Shown here piece after piece: positions 8,132 to 16,700 of a stretch of DNA of 18,169 nt. The notes beneath the pieces were generated by a model that ran no database searches, had not been told where the DNA came from, and saw only the letters and a program-made list of their open reading frames with translations. Where the stretch lies: contig FTLJ01001351.1 in NCBI GenBank assembly GCA_900155495.1, positions 1-18,169 on the forward strand. The letters are read 5' to 3'. The stretch comes from Porogramme epimiltina (Eukaryota; Basidiomycota; Agaricomycetes; Polyporales; Polyporaceae). Both the position numbers and the translations under genes were made by a program. How positions within the stretch are numbered: position 1 is the first letter of the stretch; each line of letters opens with the position of its first letter.

Positions 8132-10077
8132 CTATAGCTTCGCCTTCGCATCCGCCACGCCAGCCTCGACGAGCGTCTTGTACGCCAGGTGACCCATGTG
8201 CGGGAAATCGAGCACGTACGCGTACGCGCGCTCTGAGCTAGCCTGACGGCGTGCGTACCGCGCAGCAATGCCCTGCATGATGACCGCAGACTGTCGTCGC
8301 CGTCGTCAGCCCCGGTCTCACTCGCGCCACAACCGCTCAGCAATGAACTCACCCGGAAGAGCATCCAACTCCGCGCAAACACCATCTCGGGGATAGGATA
8401 CGGCTGGCCCGAGACACGACAGTACTCGCGCTCCAGGGCCTCGAGCTCGATCGGCGCCTCCGCCTCGTTGTTCTTGAACGCAGCTGTGAGCGTACCGCCC
8501 GCGGGAAGGCTCCCAGGGGAGATCGACCACGGTTGCGTAAAGTTCGCGAGGTCGGCGAGCTGTAGTGTGTTTCCGGTCAGCACCCACGCCACTTGGTGGA
8601 ACGAACCGCGCACCGGACTGCCGAGCGTGCACAGCTCCCAGTCGAGGATCCCGATCACGCGGTTCTCCGTGGGGTGGAAGACGAGGTTGTCGAGCTTGTA
8701 GTCGCCGTGGACGATCCGGAGGCCCGTCTTGCGCTCGTCGGGCAGGTTCGCGCGGTACCACGCGAGCATCTCGGCGAACCGCGGGATGTCGCCCGTCTGC
8801 TTCCCCGTTTCGACGTCCACCGCTTGCGCCTGTGCGGCGGAGACGGCCGAGAGGGACTTGATCTGCCGCGGAAAGTAAGGGGTGTTGCTGGCGAAGTCCA
8901 AGAGGCCGAGCTCCGAGGGGGACAGAAGTCCGAGTGTTGCGAGTACGCGTGCTGCGGAGAGCCAGCTGGTGACGGAATCAGCTCAGGTGAGGGGAACACA
9001 GCGGGACCGAAGGAAGCAGACGTATCCGGGCCGCGAGCACGACGCTCCGCTCATGCGGGAACTGGCAACTGTTGGAGAGTGTCCGCATAGATGACGCATG
9101 ACCCGGCCGACCGCGGGTGGCGGTGGCGCGGAGGGGCTACGCCCGCACAACAACGGTCGTAGTGTGGCTAGCTCCGTTGCGGCGGATACTTGGGAATGCC
9201 GTACGGACAGTCCGCATGCCGGCAAGTCCGAGCGGAACGATGTGGACTGCACCACACACCGAGCCTCACTCACGCTCCCTCCTCTATTGCCTTCGCTGAC
9301 GCAAAAAGGAGAACGCACCATGCCCGCCGCGTCTCAGACGACACCTCCGGCATCCGGGGGTCGGTGAATATCCGCCCGTCGAGGAACTCCATGATGTAGA
9401 ACGGCGTGCCGATCACGTCCACGTCTTCGCAGAGCACGATGGGCTCGGGGATCGGCACCCGCTTCTCCGCCGGCGTCGAGGGCTTGGTGTTGTGTGTGTG
9501 CAGCGCGCGGAGCATCCTGTACTCGCGCTCGACCTGGTGCGCGGTCTTGGAGAGGAGCTGCCCCGCGGGCTTCTTGCGCAGCACGAACCGCTTCGAGCTG
9601 GTGCGGGGGATTGGAAGGGGGCGCGCGGGGATAGTTGAGGGGAGCACGCACCTGGCATCCGTGAGGAAGTATGTGGGATTAGACTGTAGCCCTGCTCAGC
9701 GTGCCGTTCCCTCTCCGCGACTCTCAGCATAGACTGACCTGTCCGAACTGGGAAGAGAGCCATGAGCATGAATGCGATGAGTGGTGCACACCAAAACAAG
9801 CCTCCCCATAGACTAGTCCGCATCGGCGCGCAACGTTGCTCCCCGCGCTTGCACACAGGGACTGCACGATGACACGCGTCGGGCGCAACTACGGTTCCGC
9901 GCACGGGGAGGGCTGGCATGTTGCACGACGTGTATAGAGAAGGCGTACCTTAAACTGTTTAATGGCCACCGGCGTCGCGACTACGGGGACGTGCGCCTTG
10001 AGGTACGCGTTGAGCTTGTCGCCGTCGATGTTGGCGCGCACCTCGCCGTACTCGCCGCCGATCTTCGTGGAGGACAT
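8132..10077 (-). CDS. APH-fold small-molecule kinase, ACAD10/ACAD11 N-domain-like
   Basis: Six exons on the minus strand, 10077-9949, 9747-9739, 9683-9652, 9597-9319, 8965-8353 and 8290-8132, join to 406 aa. Landmarks in order: start [93 protein letters not shown], the catalytic [15 protein letters not shown] (His236-Gly-Asp238, Asn243) and [12 protein letters not shown] (Asp257-Trp-Glu), then [20 protein letters not shown] and a C-terminus [18 protein letters not shown]. This is the phosphotransferase-fold domain that in animal ACAD10/ACAD11 is fused to an acyl-CoA dehydrogenase; here it stands alone, as is common in fungi. The animal proteins are reported to phosphorylate 4-hydroxyacyl-CoA; carrying that over is inference. 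Oddities: the second exon has only nine bases (Phe-Gly-Gln) and intron 4 is 353 nt, much longer than neighbours. Confidence 0.88.
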
Positions 10078-10729
10078 CGTCGTAGGTCGTCAGTAGGAAA
10101 AGGGGGTCTTGGAGAAGCCGGGACGCTAGGCGAACCCCAGACTCGGAGACGGGAGTGGTGGTTGCCGGTCATGGTGCATGAGACGGCGCGCGGACGGTCA
10201 AGTGACCGCCGCGTCAGGGCCGCCCCGACCCAGCACACTCAATCCGTCGTTTCGACCGGCCCAACGCACTCTGCCTGCTCCGAGACACCCTGACCATGAC
10301 ACCGTCGTATCCTGTTCACTGACGTCGAATCTCACAACAGTCAAGCATCACTAGTTCATCCAATCCATGCGTGAAGGCTGTAATACATTGCTGTGAAGCA
10401 GGACTAAACTAGCAAAGCAAACAAGTATGCTCTGAGCGGGGTGGGGGGTGTGCGGGTAAGTGGTAACTAGCTAATAGATGCGTGTGCGCGACATAAACGT
10501 AATGTACGGTGGTGGTCAATAAAGCGGGCTCATATTTTTGTAAGTCATGATCTATGCTGATGCGGGAGGGGGGTGCGGTGGAGGCGTGATGGCGACGACG
10601 ACGGGGGTGTGGGGGCGTCAAGAGGTGAGGGCAGAGACGCGATGCGATGCGGGAGGAGGGGCGGGGTGACGAGACGACGGGGAGGCGGGGAGAAGCGAGA
10701 GGGGAAACGCAGAAGTGAAGAGTGGGAAC
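10078..10729. other. Intergenic region between APH-fold kinase start and SSC1 stop
   Basis: About 650 bases without a supportable gene. The half next to 10078 should be the promoter of the APH-fold kinase; the half next to 10729 should be the SSC1 3' untranslated region. The stretch 10560-10720 is strongly purine-rich on the plus strand, with several GGGG runs, so the SSC1 transcript is pyrimidine-rich there. Short frames in this stretch look like compositional artefacts. Confidence 0.5.
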
Positions 10730-13230
10730 TTAATCCTTCTTCTCCTCCTTGTTCTCCGACGCGGGCTCGGACGACGCAGATGACTCCGCGTTGCGCTTCT
10801 CGTAGACCTTCTGGAAGAGGCCGAGCGACGCCTGCTGGGTCTCGTTGATCTTCTCGCGGATGTTGTCCGCGTTGACCGACGCGTCACCAGCCTGGCCCTT
10901 GACGGCGATCTCCCGGAGCTCAGCGATGAGCTTCTCGACCTTCTCCTTCTCGGTCGCGTCGATCTGGTCCTTGAACTCGTTCATCGCTGTGCCGGACTCA
11001 TTAGTGTACAGCGCAAGCGATGATGAGGCAGCGACATACCCTTCTCAGTGTCTGCGCAGACGGAGTCGGCCTTGTTCGCCTCCTCGATGAGCGCCTTGCG
11101 CTCCTTGTCCGTCTCGGCGTACTGCTCAGCCTCCGAAACCATGCGCTCGATGTCCTTGTCGCTGAGACCGGAGGACGAAGCGATGGTCATAGACTGGTCC
11201 TTGTTGGTCGCCTTGTCCTTGGCGTTGACGTGGACAATACCGTCTGTGGCGAGGTGTAAGTTACATACTACACAACGGCATAAAAGAATACGCACCAGCA
11301 TCGATATCGAAGGTGATGTCGATCTGGGGAACACCCTTGGGAGCAGGGGGGATGCCGACGAGGTTGAAGTTGCCGAGGAGCTTGTTGTCGCGGACGAGCT
11401 CACGCTCACCCTGGTAGATCTTGACCTCGATCGCAGTCTGGCCGTCCGCCGCCGTCGAGAAGGTCTGCGTCTTCTTCGTCGGGATGGTAGTGTTGCGAGA
11501 GATGAGCTTGGTCATGATACCGCCAAGAGTCTCGATACCTATGAGAGGACGACATGAGCGACGACGGGACTTGAGGTATACGCGAGAACGACGTACCGAG
11601 CGAGAGAGGAGTGACGTCGAGGAGGAGGATATCCGTGACGTTACCGGCAAGAACACCACCCTGAATAGCGGCACCGATAGCGACAGCCTCATCGGGGTTG
11701 ACACCCTTGCTGGGCTCGCGGCCGAAGATTGACTTGACGGTCTCGACGACACGGGGCATGCGGCTCATACCACCGACGAGAATGACCTCGTTGATCTCGC
11801 TCGCCTTGACACCAGCGTCGTTGAGGGCCTTCTTGCAGGGGTCGACGGTGCGCTGAATGAGAGGAGCAGTCAAGCTCTCGAACTGCGAACGCATAACCTT
11901 GAGGTTGATATGCTTGGGGCCGGACGCGTCCGCGGTGATGAAGGGAAGGTTGATCTCGGTCTGAGACGTCGACGACAGCTCGATCTTCGCCTTCTCCGCC
12001 GCCTCACGGATACGCTGGATGGCGACGGGGTCGCTCTCGACGGAAAGACCGCTCTCCTTCTTGAACTCCTTGAGGATGTGCTCGACGAGAACGATGTCGA
12101 AGTCCTCACCACCGAGGTGAGTGTCACCGTTGGTGGACTTGACCTCGAACACACCCTTCTGCATCTCCAGAATGGAGATATCGAAGGTACCACCACCGAG
12201 ATCGTAGACAGCGATGACGGAGTTGTCGGCGCGGTCGAGACCGTAAGCGAGGGCGGCGGCGGTGGGCTCGTTGATGACACGGAGAACGTCCAGACCAGCG
12301 ATGGTACCCGCATCCTTCGTCGCTTGCCGTTGCGCGTCGTTGAAGTACGCAGGGACAGTAACGACCGCATGGCTGAGAGCGAGGTCAGCAGCCGCGTGCG
12401 AATGCGTACGTGCGTATTTACTCACTTGACCTTCTTGCCAAGGTACTGCTCCGCAGTTTCCCGCATCTTGGTCAACACCATAGACGACAGCTCTTCCGAG
12501 GAGAACTGTTGCTTTTTGTCGCCGTTGGTAACCTCCACCGCTGGCCTGCCATCGGGCTTAGGAACGATCTTGAACGGCCTACGCACCAGGTGTGTCAGCG
12601 TCAGAGTCACGAGTTGCGCGGAGAGAAAAGGGTCGGGTGGGACACGTCATCAGCGCCGGCAACGAGCAGGACTCGCTTCTAACGCCGACGGGTGGCAGGA
12701 AGTGGTGGAAAAGGGGGGTGCGCGAAGGCGAAGACCATAAGGTGGAACACTCACCAGTGAGTCGCGTCCGCCTTGACCTCGGCGTCGCCGAACTGGCGAC
12801 CAATAAGACGCTTGAACGCGAAGACGGTGTTCGACGAGTTGACGACGGCTTGCCGCTTCGCGGGGAGACCGACGAGGCGCTCACCGTGCTTCGTGAACGC
12901 GACGACCGACGGTGTTGTCCGCGCACCCTCAGCATTCTCAATCACCTTCGCCGTCTTGCCCTCCATAACGGCGACGCAGGAATTTGTTGTGCCAAGATCA
13001 ATACCGACGACGGGGCCTGAAGAGGAACGTCAGCGAACACGAACAAGGTGACAGTCGCGTGCCAGCTCACCGTTGACCTTGGAGTTCATATTCCTGGCAA
13101 TCATCGACCGCGGGAGGCCCTGTCACGTAGTTCAGCATAGAGCGTGCGCGCGCCCGTGAGCGAGCGAACATACCGCATAGTTGCCAGAGCGGGAAGCAGC
13201 GACGCGAAGGGAACGAGCAGCGGTGAACAT
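10730..13230 (-). CDS. SSC1: Mitochondrial Hsp70 (import motor and matrix chaperone)
   Basis: Eight exons on the minus strand, 13230-13174, 13119-13071, 13016-12755, 12578-12426, 12372-11597, 11538-11296, 11243-11040 and 10986-10730, join to 666 aa, usual for Ssc1. This ATPase chaperone pulls precursors through TIM23 and folds matrix proteins. The first ~35 residues ([20 protein letters not shown]...) are basic and Ser/Ala-rich with no acidic residue, a typical matrix-targeting signal. Hsp70 signatures follow: [89 protein letters not shown] (preceded by EV), then the substrate domain with [14 protein letters not shown] and [16 protein letters not shown], and a lid with [20 protein letters not shown]. 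The C-terminus is acidic/lysine-rich (ENKEEKKD), as expected for a mitochondrial member, with no ER retention or cytosolic EEVD end. The third intron (12579-12754, 176 nt) is longer than the rest. A heat shock element lies upstream. Confidence 0.96.
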
Positions 13231-13730
13231 GGTGGATGGAGAGAAGGAAGGGATGAAGCCAGCGTAACTCCAGTCCAAATTTTTGTAATGCGAGTGCGTA
13301 AGCTTATGTAAGCGAGTCGGTTCGCCCCGGCGCGCTGGAATCTTCCGGAATGCGTGCCCCACCGGTTACCCGAGCGTCGGCGATCACGGGCGACGGCGCT
13401 TGCCCCCCTCCAGCTCGCTGGCAGCCCGCGACTCGCTCGCAAAGTCCGCCACGCCTGACGTCGGCACACGTGCAGCATGCCAGCGGTCGCGTTCGAGAGT
13501 CAGAGTCGGAAAGAGATATTATCGTGCAGTACTGTGCGAGTAATAAGTACACACTAATGCCACACCAGCGCGGAGTACGCGTGGAACATGAGACCAAGAG
13601 TATAGGAGACAACACGGGGATTCGCAGCGTAGTAAACTAACAGCCAGGGACAGTGTGCGAATGCAGGATGGGGGAGGGGATGGAGGTCGTAAAGCAAAAT
13701 AACAAGCAGGCGAAGGGGGGAAGAAAGTGT
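13231..13730 (-). promoter_or_regulatory. SSC1 promoter and eIF4G 3' flank
   Basis: These 500 bases separate the SSC1 start from the eIF4G stop, both on the minus strand. Immediately upstream of the SSC1 ATG the coding strand is pyrimidine-rich (13231-13258), a common arrangement around fungal transcription starts, and a heat shock element lies at 13338-13350. The half nearer 13730 should hold the eIF4G 3' untranslated region. No convincing gene in it. Confidence 0.6.
13338..13350. promoter_or_regulatory. Heat shock element (three perfect units)
   Basis: GAA at 13338-13340, TTC at 13343-13345 and GAA at 13348-13350 form three contiguous inverted nGAAn units with exact 2-base spacing (GAATCTTCCGGAA), the canonical site of the trimeric heat shock factor Hsf1. 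It lies 108-120 bp upstream of the SSC1 start codon, a normal distance for control of a mitochondrial Hsp70 gene. Confidence 0.8.
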
Positions 13731-16700
13731 CTATGACAAAAGGGTGACCAGCTTGTCTTGGTCCATAGACTTGCTGGCCAGTCGCGTCCGGCGCTCCTCG
13801 TCCTCGTGCAAATGCGCTCCCTTAATCATGGTCGCGAACAGATCCATGGCCTTCGGGGCGTCAATGACGATGTCGTCGATGATCTCCGCCGTCGGCATGA
13901 AGCCCTCCTCGAACGATGCGGGCGAGCACAGATTCCGAGACACCGCGCGCGCGAACAGGTCCGCGACGAGCTGCGCGTCGGCCCCCTTCGACTCGACCGC
14001 GGTGCCGACGAGCTTGTCGACGAGCAAGTGCCGGTGCTCGGACGGGAGCTTCGTGAAGTACACCTCCGCCTCCTCGAGGTCCCGGACGCTGAAGAACTCC
14101 TTCGAGTCCTCCTTGATCCGCGTCTTCGCCTCGGCCTCGGTCATGGAAGCGGAGCCAGAGACCGACTCCTCCGCACCCTCGTCCTCCGAGTTGTTGGCGG
14201 ACGCCGCGGGTGTCGACTCGGACTTGTCGATGGGAACGCTGCGAGGAAGAAGCTGCAGCTTCCGCCGCTGTGGAGGGACGCCCTCAGGCACGCCACCAGG
14301 TCCAAGGTCGATGCTGCTCTTGCGGCTCGGCGGGCGACTCGACTTGCCGGACGAAACCTCCGTCGTGATCTCCGGGTTGCCGCTGAGCATGGAGAACATG
14401 TTCGTCGAGCTTTGCCGGATGGTGGAGTCGCGCTTGCTGCCCTTGTCCTTCGTGAAGACTGACGAGGGGCCGAATGTCATGGGAGTCGACTTCGCGATCT
14501 TGCCGAACTGTGACAGGTCTCCGGCCTTGGTCGCGGGACGCGTGGCAGGACCACCGGCGACTGCCCAGCCATCGGGGCCCACTTGAGTGTGGTCGCCGCG
14601 CTCGCCGCCGCGTCTCGAGCCACCGCGCGACATGCTGAGTGTCCGGTTGAAGGCGTCCTTCTCGGCAGCCGCCTTCTCCTTCGCAGCCTGACGCGAGGTC
14701 AGCATCTGTCGCGTAAGACAGTTGACGAGTACATACCTGCTCGTGAAGCGCAGCGATCGTGGTAGGCGCGGCCATCTGGTTCCTGGGAATCCACTTGCGC
14801 TCGCGCAGCTCGATCACATCCTGGAGAGCAAAGCCACGATTAGTACCCCAACGTCGAGGACGGCTTGCTCAATACATACCTGGAGCATGAACTGCATACG
14901 CGAGTTCACGTTGCCGTTCTTCGTCAGCTCCTTCATCCGCGCGAAGTAGACGTCCATGTGCGCCCGGGCCTTCGGCGTGTCGAGGATCTGACCGACGGTC
15001 GTCAAGAGCTTGCACAAACTCTCGATCTCCTCCTCCTCGGGGTTCTCGACGTTGCCGAGCAGCTTCTTCACACACTCGTGCATGATACGCTCCGTAAGCA
15101 TCTGTAGCTTGAAAAGCTCGCCGATGAACTTGATGAGACCGAGACCCTGACGCTTGGCCTTCTGCGCGGCGTAGTACTCGTCGGAGTACAGCGCGCTCTC
15201 GCCGTCCTTGTTCTCCTCGGCGGCGGCCTTCGCGGCCTGGTCTTCGCTGGCCTTGGATGCGGCGGCAGCGGCGGTGGCCTCCTTCGCGACCCAACCGCGC
15301 TCGAAGTCCTCTTGACAGCGGTTGAGGAGGTACTTGCGGAAGAGCTGGCCGCCGGCGATGGGCTTCCCCTCGGCGTTCTTGATGCCGTCGTCGCGGACGT
15401 TCGGGTTGATCTGCTCCATCATCTTCCGGCACAGTCGCGCGTACATCTCGGACCACGTCGCCTCGTCCGTCGCCTTCTCGAAGACAAGCCGAATGACCTG
15501 GATGAGCGTCCGCCCGTCCTTCTCCTTCTCGGACTTGTTCGCCCACGCGATGATCTGGTCGGAGATCGAGTCGAACCGCTCCATCGTGAGCTTGTTGAGC
15601 AGCGCCTTGACCTTACGGTCGACGACCTCGGGCGAGTCTTGGTCGGCGGAGGGGCCCTTCTTCCCAAGGCTGCCCGCTTGCCAACGGTTGGCGGAGATCT
15701 CAAGCGGCGCGACGGGCTCGAGAGGGGGTTGGCCGGCAAGGTTAGACTGGCCGAACGAGCTGCCTTGGCCGGAGGGACCGGTACCAGGACGCTCCTTGTC
15801 GCGCTTGCCGCCACGTTGCGAACGCGTGCGGCCGCTGCTTGAGTGGCCCGGACCACCCTGGCTCGATGAGCGGACCATAGGCGCGGGGCGCCCAAACGGC
15901 ATACCAGCGGGGCCGCCGGACATGGACGCAGAACGGGTAGCGGCGGCGAACCGCTCCTCGCTCGTCGCGAGCTTCTGGGTGGCGGTGGCGAACTGACCCA
16001 TCGTGAAGGGGTTGACGCTCGGCTTGTTGAATCCGGAAATACCGAGTCCGACGGAGGCCTGGCGGGAGGGAGGGGGCATGGCGGTGGAGGACGAGCGGCG
16101 CCCGTGCGAACCACCGCGAGTCATCGGGAAGTTCTGGTCGTTCGGCTCGAGACCGATCGCGTCCAAGGGAGGGAGAGAGTCGGGCTTCTCCTTGCAGATG
16201 GCCATAAACTGGAGAAGGAAGTCGCGGTCATAGCTAAAGGGTGTTAGCTTTGATCGCAGACAAAAAGCATAAAGACGCAAAGACTCACCGGAACTTGCCC
16301 TGCTTCGCGTTGACGTTCAGTTCCGGTTTGGGGCTCTTGACACCCTCCGGATACTGAATGCTTCCGATGTCCTCGATGATGCGCGCCGTAGCGAGCGCGG
16401 ACGGCAAAGGGGCGGGGATGGAGTGATTCTTCGTTGACGAGAGGTCCAAGCGCCCAGGGCGACGCTTGCCCTCCGACTGCGAAAGCGCCGTGTCGATGCG
16501 GAGGGGGGCCTTGTCGGAGACCTTGTCCTTCGCCTCCTCCTTAGTGGCTTCGTCGGCGTCGGTCATCTGCTCGGGCTCCTCGACCTCGCCCTCCTCTGGC
16601 TCGGCCTTAGCGGCAGCAGCGGCGGCGGCGGCAGCAGCAGCAGCCTCGGCATCGGCCTTCGCCTTCGCCTCGGCCTCTTTCGCTGCCAACTCCTCGGCCT

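Noticed and set aside
10560..10720. G-rich stretch as a possible G-quadruplex or simple-sequence gene
   Set aside because: Runs of GGG are present, but I did not find four runs with short loops, and the open frames there are compositional.
11910..12740. Plus-strand open frame of 276 codons opposite SSC1
   Set aside because: It overlaps the clearly identified Hsp70 exons and runs through two of their introns; an antisense shadow.
13744..14586. Long plus-strand open frame of 280 codons opposite eIF4G
   Set aside because: It is the antisense of the last eIF4G exon. It is Ser/Arg-rich with no family motif, as expected of the complement of a GC3-biased coding exon.
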